DNA of 49,020 nt from an uncultured Pelagibacteraceae bacterium (GTDB taxonomy: Bacteria > Pseudomonadota > Alphaproteobacteria > Pelagibacterales > Pelagibacteraceae): NCBI GenBank assembly GCA_905612535.1, contig CAJQSJ010000050.1, positions 1 through 49,020 of the forward strand, in the 5' to 3' direction. The notes under the pieces were generated by a model. That model saw only the letters and a list, made by a program, of their open reading frames with translations, ran no database searches and was not told the origin of the DNA. Both the position numbers and the translations under genes were made by a program. Below are positions 8,441 to 17,420 of this stretch, in pieces (the first letter of the stretch is position 1; the number at the start of each line of letters is the position of its first letter).

Positions 8441-8652
8441 TTTCCAAAGCCGGGTAAGATAATACCCAATACGTTTTTCAACAGAAATAAAATAAAATAA
8501 ATTGCTGCAATGCATCCAAAAAATAATCTCACAAAATCTTTCTTACCTTCTGCGGTTCTGTATGTAAGGGCATGGTGGGCTATTAAGGCGGTAACTATTA
8601 AAAATATAATATTTACAATTTTTTCATATTCTTGTGGAATAAAATCGAACAT
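8437..8652 (-). CDS. Small two-helix membrane protein of unknown function
   Basis: A 71-residue protein with hydrophobic stretches at about residues 13-30 and 43-68 separated by a charged loop (YRTAEGKKDFVR). I do not recognise a family. It lies 3 bp downstream of acs on the same strand and is probably cotranscribed with it. It ends convergently with the TPR gene. The compact fit between two real genes supports it being a true gene. Confidence 0.6.
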   Translation of the reverse strand: MFDFIPQEYEKIVNIIFLIVTALIAHHALTYRTAEGKKDFVRLFFGCIAAIYFILFLLKNVLGIILPGFGN

Positions 8653-8655
8653 TAA

Positions 8656-10683
8656 TTATTTATTTTTTCTGTTTTCTACTAAACTGTTAACCACAGTCGG
8701 ATCAGCCAAAGTAGTTGTGTCACCCAATTGATCATGTTCATTTGATGCGATTTTTCTAAGTATTCTTCTCATAATTTTTCCAGACCTAGTTTTGGGTAAA
8801 CTGGGGGCAAACTGTATTAAATCAGGTGTTGCTATTGGGCCAATTTGTTTTCTTACCCATAGCTTTAAATCTCTTTCTAAATCTCCGCTGGGTTCCTCAT
8901 TTACATTTAAGGTCACATAACAATAAAGGCCATTTCCTTTTATATCATGGGGGTAGCCTACTACAGCGGCCTCAGCAACTTTAGGGTGGGCAACAAAAGC
9001 ACTTTCGAGCTCTGCTGTTCCTAAATTATGCCCAGAAACTATAATTACATCATCCACTCTTCCTGTAATCCAGTAATATCCATCTTTATCTCTTTTGCAT
9101 CCATCACCAGTAAAATATTTTCCATCAAATTGAGAAAAGTAAGTACTAATAAATCTTTCATGATCGCCATAAACAGTTCTCATTTGCCCTGGCCAAGATT
9201 GAACTATACACAGATTTCCTTTGCACACTCCCTTTAAAGTTTTCCCTTTCGCGTCAACAATAATTGGTTTAATGCCATAAAATGGTTTAGTTGCCGAGCC
9301 TGGTTTAAGATCTATAGCTCCTGGTTGTGGCGCAATTAATATTCCGCCCGTCTCTGTTTGCCACCAAGTGTCCACAATTGGACATTTTGATTCTCCCACA
9401 ACATCATAATACCAGCGCCAGGCTTCTGGATTAATTGGTTCACCAACGGTACCTAAAAGCCTTAAAGATTTCCTGCTTGTTTTCTTTACTGGTCTATCAC
9501 CCTCTCTCATTAAAGCTCTCAGTGCAGTTGGAGCGGTATAAAAAATATTTACTTTATATTTGTCTACAATTTTCCACCATCTAGAAACATCAGGATAATT
9601 TGGAACCCCCTCAAACATAATTGTTGTTGCTCCGTTCGCTAGAGGCCCATAAATAATATAGCTATGTCCAGTTACCCAACCAATATCGGCAGTGCACCAG
9701 TAGATATCATTTTTTTTATAATCAAAAATATAATGATGTGTCATGGATGCATACACCATGTAACCCCCGGTAGTATGAAGAACTCCTTTAGGTTTTCCAG
9801 TAGATCCAGAAGTATAAAGAATAAATAGAGGGTCTTCTGCGTTCATTTCTTCAGGTTCACAATGACTCGGAACATCTGACGTCATGTCTTCATACCAAAC
9901 ATCTCTATCTTCAGTCCAGTCCACTTTATTTCCAGTTCTTTTGACCACTACACACTTTTTAATATCTGGACATTTTTTTAAAGCTTCATCTGTAATTTTT
10001 TTAAGGGGAATAGTTTTCCCTCCTCTTACCCCTTCGTCAGCAGTAATTATATAATCTGATTTACAATCATTTATTCTTCCTGAGATCGAGTCAGGTGAAA
10101 AACCACCAAATATTATTGAGTGAACTGCACCGATTCTTGCACATGCTAACATTACATATGCTAGTTCAGGTATCATAGTTAAATAGATTGTTACTCTATC
10201 TCCTTTTTGTACACCAATTGATTTCAAACCGTTTGCGGCCTTACAAACATTTTTGTGAAGCTCTTTATAACTAATATGTTTCGAATCTTTTGGATCATCA
10301 CCAACCCATATAATTGCTGTTTTATTTTTTTTATTTTTTAGATGTCTATCTATACAGTTTGAAGATGCATTAAGCGTTCCGTCATAGTACCATTTAATTC
10401 TAACGTCAGTTTTACTATATTTAACATCTTTTATTTTTTTATATGGCTTAATCCAATTGATCGTCTTTCCTTCTTTTTTCCAAAATTCATCATTATTTTT
10501 TATTGAGTGTTTATATTTTTTTTCATAAAGCGCTTTATTTGCATGTGCACTTTTTGACCATTTTCTAGATACTTTAAAAATTAATTCTTTATCTGCAATA
10601 TTTTTAATTTTTTTTCTAGATTTTACCTTTCTAGATTTTTTCCTAGATTTAAATTTATTTATTTTTTTTCTTTTTTTAATCAA
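8656..10683 (-). CDS. acs: Acetyl-CoA synthetase (AMP-forming) with a basic N-terminal extension
   Basis: A 675-residue enzyme making acetyl-CoA from acetate, ATP and CoA. Core motifs: [28 protein letters not shown], the AMP-binding [33 protein letters not shown], and [13 protein letters not shown] whose Lys (about residue 636) is the site acetylated in known Acs proteins. The first ~35 residues are nearly all Lys/Arg, with KSRKK-type repeats absent from E. coli Acs. The start is TTG, since the frame has a stop two codons upstream and no ATG/GTG near the expected start. AGGTGA precedes the TTG. Homology to E. coli Acs begins around residue 45. Confidence 0.96.
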   Translation of the reverse strand: MIKKRKKINKFKSRKKSRKVKSRKKIKNIADKELIFKVSRKWSKSAHANKALYEKKYKHSIKNNDEFWKKEGKTINWIKPYKKIKDVKYSKTDVRIKWYYDGTLNASSNCIDRHLKNKKNKTAIIWVGDDPKDSKHISYKELHKNVCKAANGLKSIGVQKGDRVTIYLTMIPELAYVMLACARIGAVHSIIFGGFSPDSISGRINDCKSDYIITADEGVRGGKTIPLKKITDEALKKCPDIKKCVVVKRTGNKVDWTEDRDVWYEDMTSDVPSHCEPEEMNAEDPLFILYTSGSTGKPKGVLHTTGGYMVYASMTHHYIFDYKKNDIYWCTADIGWVTGHSYIIYGPLANGATTIMFEGVPNYPDVSRWWKIVDKYKVNIFYTAPTALRALMREGDRPVKKTSRKSLRLLGTVGEPINPEAWRWYYDVVGESKCPIVDTWWQTETGGILIAPQPGAIDLKPGSATKPFYGIKPIIVDAKGKTLKGVCKGNLCIVQSWPGQMRTVYGDHERFISTYFSQFDGKYFTGDGCKRDKDGYYWITGRVDDVIIVSGHNLGTAELESAFVAHPKVAEAAVVGYPHDIKGNGLYCYVTLNVNEEPSGDLERDLKLWVRKQIGPIATPDLIQFAPSLPKTRSGKIMRRILRKIASNEHDQLGDTTTLADPTVVNSLVENRKNK

Positions 10684-10712
10684 TTTTCACCTAATATTAA
10701 TTAAATACTATG

Positions 10713-11126
10713 TTAGATTGTACTAATCTTATAAATTGTTTTCCAGCTTTTATAATCTATAGGCATCACCGATAATCTACTTTGCTTGACGAGAGCCAAG
10801 TGATTGAGAGTTTTATTTTTTTTTATATTTTCAAGTGTTACAGTTTTTTCTAGTTTTTCTTTAAACTTTACTTGAACAGCTACAAATCTGCCTTCTTTAT
10901 CGGTTTTATCTATAAAAGCTGTTTTAATGATCTCGACTACACCTACAATTTCTTTACCAATATTAGAATGGTAAAAAAAACAAAGATCTCCTTTTTGCAT
11001 GTTCTTTAAATTTTTTGCAGCTTGGTAATTTCTTACTCCATCCCAAGGAGCACCTTTAACACCAGCTTTTTTTTGCTGATCAATGGACCAAACATCAGGT
11101 TCACTTTTCATCAGCCAGTATTGCAT
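10713..11126 (-). CDS. EVE domain-containing protein
   Basis: A 137-residue single EVE domain (PUA-like fold). It begins MQYWLMKSEPDVWSID and contains the family stretches WDGVRNYQAAKNL, GDLCFFYHSN and GIVEI-like VGVVEI. EVE proteins are thought to bind modified nucleobases in DNA or RNA; the role in alphaproteobacteria is not settled. It lies 29 bp upstream of acs on the same strand. A collapsed second copy of the same gene is found at 13102-13197, across the radical SAM gene. Confidence 0.92.
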   Translation of the reverse strand: MQYWLMKSEPDVWSIDQQKKAGVKGAPWDGVRNYQAAKNLKNMQKGDLCFFYHSNIGKEIVGVVEIIKTAFIDKTDKEGRFVAVQVKFKEKLEKTVTLENIKKNKTLNHLALVKQSRLSVMPIDYKSWKTIYKISTI

Positions 11127-11575
11127 TTAATTAATTTCCAAACAGAGTACCATAATATAAAAAGCACCATTCATTAAATATCGAAAGATCTAAGTAAAAA
11201 ATATTTTGTCTTACTATTATTTAATTAGTTTACACTTCTTTTATTTTAATCTATTTATTGCTTAATGAAAATAATATTTATCGCACTTTTATTAACTTGT
11301 TTTGCAACCATCTCTAATGCGGATGTTAAAAGTGAAAATTTAAAGAAAACTTCCGATTAAATTTCTGAATTTGGACTTGGTATCGGGGTGCCCTCTATTA
11401 CCAACACTATAGAATAATTTATATTCAAACTTTTTATAATTATATCTCCGGGTATTCTTCGTTTAATACAAAATAATCGTACATCCTTCAGTTTCTAGAG
11501 TTTTGATTTTAATATTAAGATGGTTTTTTATTTCTTTAAAAAACTGATGATATATATTATTATTTTTAAATATTT
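11127..11575. other. 449-base low-coding region upstream of the radical SAM gene
   Basis: This AT-rich gap holds the broken small secreted-protein frame at 11265-11417 and no other convincing gene. The first 30 bases after the EVE start resemble those upstream of the EVE remnant at 13198-13230. This shows that the duplicated block includes the gene's upstream region. A promoter for the radical SAM gene must lie in the last ~150 bases, but no clear -35/-10 pair stands out. Confidence 0.5.
11265..11417 (+). pseudogene. Remnant of a small secreted protein (signal peptide then in-frame stop)
   Basis: ATG 11265 opens a frame whose first 19 residues are a good signal peptide (Lys, hydrophobic core, ending SNA). 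Eleven more residues follow, then TAA at 11358-11360. The same frame continues for 18 codons (ISEFGLGIGVPSITNTIE) to a second TAA at 11415-11417. It looks like the front of a secreted protein that has lost its body, or a 31-residue secreted peptide. It sits in the apparently inserted segment, which favours decay. Confidence 0.4.
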
Positions 11576-13096
11576 ATGATTAATAAAAAACTAAAAATAC
11601 TTTTTTTATACCCCAATTTAAACATGAGCACTTTGGTGCCGAATGCTATATCTATACTTTCCGCAACACTAAAACGAGCTGGGTTTAAAAATGTAGACCT
11701 ATTTGATACTACTTTTTATGAATCTGATGGACTTAGTAAAGATCAAGATCGTGTTAAGGCTGGTCAAGTGCAACCATTTAATTTTGATGAAAAAAATATT
11801 AAACTTAAAAATACTGATATGTATCAGGATTTTATAAACAAAGTAGATAAATTTAATCCTGATATAATTTTTGCCTCTGTAGTTGAAGATACTTATCCAA
11901 TTTTTATAAATTTTATGAATTCGATTAAAGGTAAAAAAATAAAATGCCTTGTTGGTGGAGTCTTTCCTAGTTCAGCACCCGAAAGAGTAATTAAATTAGA
12001 TTTTGTAGATTATGTTTGTCGCGGTGAAGGAGAAGGAGCTTTAGTGGATTTGGCTAAGGCACTAGAAGATGGCAAGGATACTTCTAATATTCAAAATTTG
12101 TGGATTAAAAAAAATAAAAAAATAATAGCAAGAAATAAAATTCGACCCGCATTGGATGTAAATACACTTCCAGTTCAAGATTTAACGATTTTTGAAGATA
12201 TGTCACTTTATCGTCCTATGATGGGAAAAATTTATAGAATGGCACCTGTTGAAACACAACGAGGATGTCCTTATGCATGCAGATTTTGTAATTCGCCAGA
12301 AAAAAATGAGTTTTATAATGCGCAAGAGGCTGGACGTTTTTTTAGAAAAAGAACAATGAAACATTTGCATAGTGAATTAAAGGAAATTATTTCAACTTAT
12401 GGAATAGAATATATTTTTTTTATTACAGATACATTTTTAGCAATGTCGGAGAAAGAATTTGACGAGTTCTGTGAAATGTATTCAGAGTTTAAACTGCCTT
12501 TTTTTATGAATACCCGTCCAGAAACTGTAACAGAACGTAGATGTAAAAAATTAAAAGAAGTAAATTGTCATCGAGTAAATATTGGCGTTGAACATGGAAA
12601 CCACAAATTTCGAGCAGAAGTTGTTGGAAGAGCATACAAGAACGAGCTTGCTATAAAAGCTTTTAACTACATGTATGATGCAGGAGTATCCACGGTATCA
12701 AATAGTATAGTGGGCTACCCTGATGAGACTAGGGAACTTATATTTGACTCAATAGAATTAGCAAGAAAACTTAAATGTGATGACATGAATGCATTTACTT
12801 TTACACCTTATCATGGAACTTCACTTAGAGGTTTGTGTGAACAAAAAAAATACTTAAATAAAGAAGCTTTAGCCCATATCTACGTAAAAGATTCTTTATT
12901 AAATATGCCCTCAATATCAAAAGAAGAAATTAGAGGATTGATGAAAACATTTGTTTTGTATGCTCGTCTACCAAGATCTTATTGGAAAGAAATTAAATTA
13001 GCAGAAACAGAAACAGAAAAAGGTGAAAAAAAATACAATGAATTAATGAGTTTATTTAAAAAAGAATATGCAAATAATAATCTCGCAGTTGATTAA
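11576..13096 (+). CDS. B12-binding-type radical SAM protein
   Basis: A 506-residue protein. An N-terminal Rossmann-like domain (LKILFLYPNLN, then CLVGGVFPSSAPE and CRGEGEGALVDLAKAL) matches the cobalamin-binding module of class B radical SAM enzymes, though no DxHxxG motif for base-off cobalamin is visible. The radical SAM core has Cys231-x3-Cys235-x2-Cys238 in RGCPYACRFC for the 4Fe-4S cluster, then MNTRPETVT, NIGVEHGN and GYPDETRE. The substrate is unknown; family members act as methylases, cyclases or in lipid/cofactor chemistry. It stands alone, flanked by an intact EVE gene and an EVE remnant, which suggests arrival by recombination. Confidence 0.85.
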   Translation: MINKKLKILFLYPNLNMSTLVPNAISILSATLKRAGFKNVDLFDTTFYESDGLSKDQDRVKAGQVQPFNFDEKNIKLKNTDMYQDFINKVDKFNPDIIFASVVEDTYPIFINFMNSIKGKKIKCLVGGVFPSSAPERVIKLDFVDYVCRGEGEGALVDLAKALEDGKDTSNIQNLWIKKNKKIIARNKIRPALDVNTLPVQDLTIFEDMSLYRPMMGKIYRMAPVETQRGCPYACRFCNSPEKNEFYNAQEAGRFFRKRTMKHLHSELKEIISTYGIEYIFFITDTFLAMSEKEFDEFCEMYSEFKLPFFMNTRPETVTERRCKKLKEVNCHRVNIGVEHGNHKFRAEVVGRAYKNELAIKAFNYMYDAGVSTVSNSIVGYPDETRELIFDSIELARKLKCDDMNAFTFTPYHGTSLRGLCEQKKYLNKEALAHIYVKDSLLNMPSISKEEIRGLMKTFVLYARLPRSYWKEIKLAETETEKGEKKYNELMSLFKKEYANNNLAVD

Positions 13097-13101
13097 AATT
13101 T

Positions 13102-13197
13102 TTATACTTTACTCATCTTATTTATTATTTTCCAGCTTTCTGCTTGGCCGTCAATTGACCATACATTAGGTTCAGATTTCATTAACCAGTACTGCAT
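13102..13197 (-). pseudogene. Internally deleted second copy of the EVE gene
   Basis: A 31-codon minus-strand frame starts MQYWLMKSEPNVWSID, nearly identical to the first 16 residues of the intact EVE protein. It then jumps to SWKIINKMS, matching that protein's C-terminal SWKTIYKIS. The middle ~105 codons are missing. In the intact gene CCAGCTTTT (plus-strand reading) occurs both at 10743-10751 and 11062-11070, and the remnant's junction carries CCAGCTTT at 13132-13139. This points to deletion between short direct repeats. The two copies differ at about one base in five, so it is not a fresh duplication. Confidence 0.85.
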
Positions 13198-13265
13198 CTA
13201 ATTAATCCTCCCATGAACTACCATTTTACAAAAGCTCTCTTTCATTTTAAGCCATTAACTTGCCC

Positions 13266-14339
13266 CTATAATTTTAAACCAGATCCCTTTAAAAAAGGAG
13301 CGGAAATATCTAGCGGCCACCTGGGTTTAGATGCAAATTTTAAATTGTCAATTAAATTTTTTCTATAACGCTCAATACCAGCCCAAGCAATCATTGCGGC
13401 ATTATCACTACATAAATTAACAGGTGGAAAAATAGGAAAAAAATTTTTTTCACCAGATAATTTAATTAGATTTTTTCTGATAGATAAATTAGATGCAACT
13501 CCACCAGCAATTACAAAAATGTTTTTTTTATCTTTTTTGTTCTTTAGAAATTGTTCCATAGCCACCCCTGTTTTTTGGTAAAGAATTTCATTAATTGTTT
13601 TTTGAAAAGATGCGGCTAAGTGATATTTTTCTTTTTCATTTGTTAGTTGCTTCGAGGTTCTGAGAACAGCAGTTTTGAGGCCAGCAAATGACAGGTTGCA
13701 GCCACCTTTGTTAATAATAGGTTTGGGCAATTTGAAATATTTTTCATCTCCTTTTTTTGCCCATTGTTCTATTATTGGACCACCTGGAAATTCTATTCCT
13801 AAAAGTTTGGCTGTTTTATCAAAAGCCTCTCCAAGAGCATCATCAATTGTAGTGCCTAATCTTTTATATTTACCAACATCATTAACTTCTAAAAATTGTG
13901 TGTGTCCTCCTGAAATAAGCAATAACAAATATGGAAAATTAATTGTTTTGTTTATTTTAGGGCTTAGCGCATGTCCTTCTAAATGATTAACGGCAACAAA
14001 GGGTTTATTCAAAGATCCTGCGATTGCTTTACCAAAGTTTAAGCCTACCGTTAAACACACTATTAATCCTGGACCTGCCGTTGCGGCTATCCCGTTTAGT
14101 TTGTCTAATTTTATATTACTATCTTTAATTGCTTTATTGACAATAAAATCTATTTTTTCGACATGTGCTCTAGCAGCTATTTCGGGAACAACCCCACCGA
14201 ACTCTTTATGTTCCTCAACTTGACTTGAGACAACATTTGATAGAATCTCTCCAGTTCCATCATTCTTTTCCCTAATAACAGATGCGGCCGTTTCATCACA
14301 ACTTGTTTCAATTCCTAAAAAAGTAAGCTTTTCTTTCAT
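13266..14339 (-). CDS. tsaD: tRNA threonylcarbamoyladenosine transferase subunit TsaD
   Basis: A 357-residue ASKHA-fold protein that transfers threonylcarbamoyl to A37 of ANN-decoding tRNAs, with TsaB/TsaE. Motifs: LGIETSCDETAASV at the N-terminus, GGVVPEIAARAH, the metal-binding NHLEGHAL, LLLISGGHTQ and CSDNAAMIAW. The frame extends 22 codons further, to 14405, but that would overlap hemC; the ATG at 14337-14339 immediately precedes the conserved LGIETS motif and is chosen. It is divergent from hemC with a ~59-base shared promoter region. Confidence 0.95.
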   Translation of the reverse strand: MKEKLTFLGIETSCDETAASVIREKNDGTGEILSNVVSSQVEEHKEFGGVVPEIAARAHVEKIDFIVNKAIKDSNIKLDKLNGIAATAGPGLIVCLTVGLNFGKAIAGSLNKPFVAVNHLEGHALSPKINKTINFPYLLLLISGGHTQFLEVNDVGKYKRLGTTIDDALGEAFDKTAKLLGIEFPGGPIIEQWAKKGDEKYFKLPKPIINKGGCNLSFAGLKTAVLRTSKQLTNEKEKYHLAASFQKTINEILYQKTGVAMEQFLKNKKDKKNIFVIAGGVASNLSIRKNLIKLSGEKNFFPIFPPVNLCSDNAAMIAWAGIERYRKNLIDNLKFASKPRWPLDISAPFLKGSGLKL

Positions 14340-14398
14340 TTTTGAATATCTGTCTATAAATACAAAATAATAATATAACATATTTAATTTTAAAAATA

Positions 14399-15334
14399 AT
14401 GACATATAAGAAAAAAATTATCATTGGAGCTCGTGGGAGCAAGCTTTCATTAGCTTATTCAAATCATGTTAAAAACTTAATCATAAAATCTAATTCACAA
14501 TTTGATGGTGCATCAATAGAAATCAAAATAATAAAAACTTCAGGAGATATATACCAAAATAAAAAAATATCAGATATTGGCGGCAAAGGAGTTTTTTCAA
14601 AACAAATTGAAGAAGAATTGTTAGATTCAAAAATAGATTTAGCTGTTCATTCTTTAAAAGATTTACCAACTCAAATGACTGGAGGCTTATGTGTGAATGC
14701 TGTAGTTAAAAGAAATGATCCACGAGATGCATTTTTAAGTATTTCAAATAAATCTTTTATAGAGCTAAAACCTGGATCAAAAGTTGGAACTAGCTCTTTT
14801 AGAAGAGAGGCCCAACTAAATTTACTGAGAAGTGATATTCAGGTGTTAGGCATGCGAGGGAATGTTGACACGCGAATAAGTAAATTAAAAAATAAAGAGT
14901 TTGATGCTATAGTTTTGTCTTTAGCTGGAATTAATATGTTAAACTTAGGAAACGAAGTTAAAGAAATTTTTACAATAGAGCAAATGTTACCAGCAATAGG
15001 CCAAGGAGCAATTGCTTTGCAGTGTAAAAAAGACGACAAAAAAATTTTAAACATACTTGAAAAAGTAAATGATAAAGAAACATACTATTGTATCCAGGCT
15101 GAGCGTGCCTTACTTGAGGCTATAGGCGGAGATTGTGATACAGCGATTGGAGGTTTAGCAAAAATATCAAATGAAAAAATATTTTTAAAAAGTGAGTTAT
15201 TTTCAGACGACAGTAAAAAAAAATTTGAATTTCAAAGTTTGGGAAAACTTAAAGAAGCTAAAGAAATAGGCTACAGAGTTGGAGAAGAACTGTTAAAAAA
15301 AGCCGGCCCTGATTTTACAACACAAGAAAGTTAA
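14399..15334 (+). CDS. hemC: Hydroxymethylbilane synthase (porphobilinogen deaminase)
   Basis: A 311-residue cytosolic enzyme that polymerises four porphobilinogens to hydroxymethylbilane in heme synthesis. Seen: GARGSKLSLAYSN, IKTSGD, GGKGVFSKQIE, DLAVHSLKDLPT, GTSSFRREAQL and RGNVDTRISKL. The cofactor-binding Cys is in GGDCDTAIGG, where the dipyrromethane is attached. Length is typical. It begins a plus-strand run; hemD follows after 2 bp. Confidence 0.96.
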   Translation: MTYKKKIIIGARGSKLSLAYSNHVKNLIIKSNSQFDGASIEIKIIKTSGDIYQNKKISDIGGKGVFSKQIEEELLDSKIDLAVHSLKDLPTQMTGGLCVNAVVKRNDPRDAFLSISNKSFIELKPGSKVGTSSFRREAQLNLLRSDIQVLGMRGNVDTRISKLKNKEFDAIVLSLAGINMLNLGNEVKEIFTIEQMLPAIGQGAIALQCKKDDKKILNILEKVNDKETYYCIQAERALLEAIGGDCDTAIGGLAKISNEKIFLKSELFSDDSKKKFEFQSLGKLKEAKEIGYRVGEELLKKAGPDFTTQES

Positions 15335-15336
15335 AA

Positions 15337-16038
15337 GTGCATATAATTATTACAAGACCTAAAGAAGATTCCATTAGCCTTATTGAAAAACTAAAACAAT
15401 CAGGTCATTCAGCGACTCATCTTCCATTAATTAAAATTGAAAAATTAGAAACTAAAAAAATAAATCTTGAAAATTATAAAGCAGTTATTTTTACAAGTTC
15501 AAATGCCGTAAAATTTATGAATATAGAAAAATTTAATTTAAAAATTAAGTGCTTTTGTGTTGGCAGTGCAACAGAATTTGCTGCAAAGAAGGCAGGTTTT
15601 ATTAATACACAATCCTCAGAAGGATCGGTTGATTCCTTAATTGAACTAATAATTAGAACTCAAGAAAACAAATCAGAAAAATTGCTTTATTTAAGTAGTG
15701 AATTTATTTCTAAAGATTTAGACCAAGACTTAATTAATCAAGGATTTTCTGTAGATAGAATTTCAAATTATACTTCATTGCCAATTAAAGAAATTGATGA
15801 AACAGTATTAAAATTTTTAAAAATAAAACCTCCTGATGTTTTCTTTATTTATTCTGTTAAGAGTGCTAAAAATTTATTTAATCTTATAAATAAATATTCA
15901 CTTTTAAACTTAGTGACTCAATCCAATCTAATGTGTATAAGCGAGAAGGTATTATTAGAATTAAAACAAATTGAATGGAAAAAAGTATTTATTTTTACTC
16001 CAGGAGAAGAAGAATTTATATTAAATAAAATTAAATAA
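15337..16038 (+). CDS. hemD: Uroporphyrinogen-III synthase
   Basis: A 233-residue protein with the weakly conserved HemD pattern: IIITRPKEDS at the start, FTSSNAVKFM near residue 50, and IYSVKSAKNLF in the second lobe. It closes hydroxymethylbilane with ring D inversion to uroporphyrinogen III. The start is GTG at 15337, two bases after the hemC stop. The order hemC-hemD strongly supports the call, as sequence alone is diverged. Confidence 0.9.
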   Translation: MHIIITRPKEDSISLIEKLKQSGHSATHLPLIKIEKLETKKINLENYKAVIFTSSNAVKFMNIEKFNLKIKCFCVGSATEFAAKKAGFINTQSSEGSVDSLIELIIRTQENKSEKLLYLSSEFISKDLDQDLINQGFSVDRISNYTSLPIKEIDETVLKFLKIKPPDVFFIYSVKSAKNLFNLINKYSLLNLVTQSNLMCISEKVLLELKQIEWKKVFIFTPGEEEFILNKIK

Positions 16039-16040
16039 TT

Positions 16041-17132
16041 ATGAATATATTTGAAAATTTTTCAGCATTGTTTCTTGAAGTATGGAAAACGGGAATTCTG
16101 GGTGTAGATATATTTCAAATTTTAATTGGCTTAGGGATTTTTCTAATTTTTTTATTATTTAGAGGTTTAATCAGCAAAGTCATAATTCGACGTTTAGAAA
16201 AGCTAGCAAAAAGAACATCAAACAAATTAGATGATACTTTCGTCCAAGCCATGAAGGGACCGGCTCGTTTTTTGCCAATAGTTATTGGTTTTTTTATTGC
16301 TAGTTATTATTTAGAGTTTAGCCCGGAGTCTCAAATATTTATTACCAATGTAAATAAAACACTTATTACAATTTTAATTTTTTGGTTAATGCATCAGTTT
16401 ATCCAACCAGTCTCCTATCTGTTGGGTGGATTAGAAAAAATTTTATCAAGAGAACTAATTAGCTGGGTTATTAAAGCTTTAAAAATACTTATTTTTATTT
16501 TAGGTATGGCGGCAGTACTAGAATTGTGGGGTATAAAAATAGGACCGATTATTGCAGGACTGGGTTTGCTTGGTGTTGCGGTGGCATTAGGAGCACAGGA
16601 TTTGTTCAAAAATTTGATTTCTGGAATTTTAGTACTGGTAGAAAAAAGATTTAAAATAGGCGAGTGGATTATTGTAGAAAATGTTATTGAAGGGATAGTT
16701 GAGAATATTGGATTTAGATCTACAGCTGTAAGAAAATTTGATAAATCTCTCGCAATCATTCCAAATTTTCAATTTGCAGAAAATGCTGTCATTAATATAA
16801 GTGCCACGACCAATTGGAGGATTAGTTGGATAATAACGCTGCAATATAGCACTACTATCGCACAACTTAAAAAAATTAGAGATGAAATAGAGAAATATAT
16901 TGCCTCCAATAAAGATTATAAAATTAGCGATAGTACAGAGCACGCCGTAAGAGTTGATAAATTTTCAGATAGTTCAATAGATATGTATGTAAGATGTTTT
17001 ACCTTAACCAATGATTGGAGCGAATGGCTAAAAGTTAAAGAACGACTAGCACTTGCTATAAAAGAAATTGTAGAAAAAAATAATGCTTCTTTTGCATTTC
17101 CCAGTCAATCAATTTATGTGGAGAAAAAATGA
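16041..17132 (+). CDS. Small-conductance mechanosensitive channel (MscS family)
   Basis: A 363-residue protein with four N-terminal membrane helices, then the pore helix region GPIIAGLGLLGVAVALGAQDLFKN (MscS TM3 pattern of small residues). A cytoplasmic beta domain follows with KRFKIGEWI and GFRSTAVRKFD. It should release solutes on hypo-osmotic shock. It starts 2 bp after hemD and overlaps the following yggT gene by ATGA. Confidence 0.92.
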   Translation: MNIFENFSALFLEVWKTGILGVDIFQILIGLGIFLIFLLFRGLISKVIIRRLEKLAKRTSNKLDDTFVQAMKGPARFLPIVIGFFIASYYLEFSPESQIFITNVNKTLITILIFWLMHQFIQPVSYLLGGLEKILSRELISWVIKALKILIFILGMAAVLELWGIKIGPIIAGLGLLGVAVALGAQDLFKNLISGILVLVEKRFKIGEWIIVENVIEGIVENIGFRSTAVRKFDKSLAIIPNFQFAENAVINISATTNWRISWIITLQYSTTIAQLKKIRDEIEKYIASNKDYKISDSTEHAVRVDKFSDSSIDMYVRCFTLTNDWSEWLKVKERLALAIKEIVEKNNASFAFPSQSIYVEKK

Positions 17133-17419
17133 AATCTATTTTTATTTTACTAGATAGTTTTATAACGATTTATCTTTGGGTTATTATTGCCAACGCCTTG
17201 CTTAGCTGGTTAGTCGCTTTTAATATTCTTAATACTCAAAATAGATTTGTTTTTTCTGTTCTCGATATTACTTATAAATTAACAGACCCTATCTTAAATA
17301 AAATAAGAAGATTTGTCCCAACTTTTGGTTCTATTGATATTTCGCCTATTATATTGATTTTAGCTTTAATATTCCTTAGAAATTTAGTTTTTGAAATCTT
17401 CGCCCCAAGTTTATTTTAA
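17129..17419 (+). CDS. YggT family membrane protein
   Basis: A 96-residue protein with two hydrophobic halves. The middle carries LTDPILNKIRRFVPTFGSIDISPI, the signature of the YggT/Ycf19 family between two helices. The family is implicated in osmotic tolerance or membrane organisation. Overlap of four bases with the mechanosensitive channel gene suggests translational coupling and a shared link to osmotic stress. Confidence 0.9.
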   Translation: MKSIFILLDSFITIYLWVIIANALLSWLVAFNILNTQNRFVFSVLDITYKLTDPILNKIRRFVPTFGSIDISPIILILALIFLRNLVFEIFAPSLF

Positions 17420-17420
17420 T

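Noticed and set aside
8510-8731. 73-residue plus-strand frame over the small membrane gene and the acs 3' end
   Set aside because: It covers parts of two minus-strand genes, one of them certain, and shows no recognisable features.
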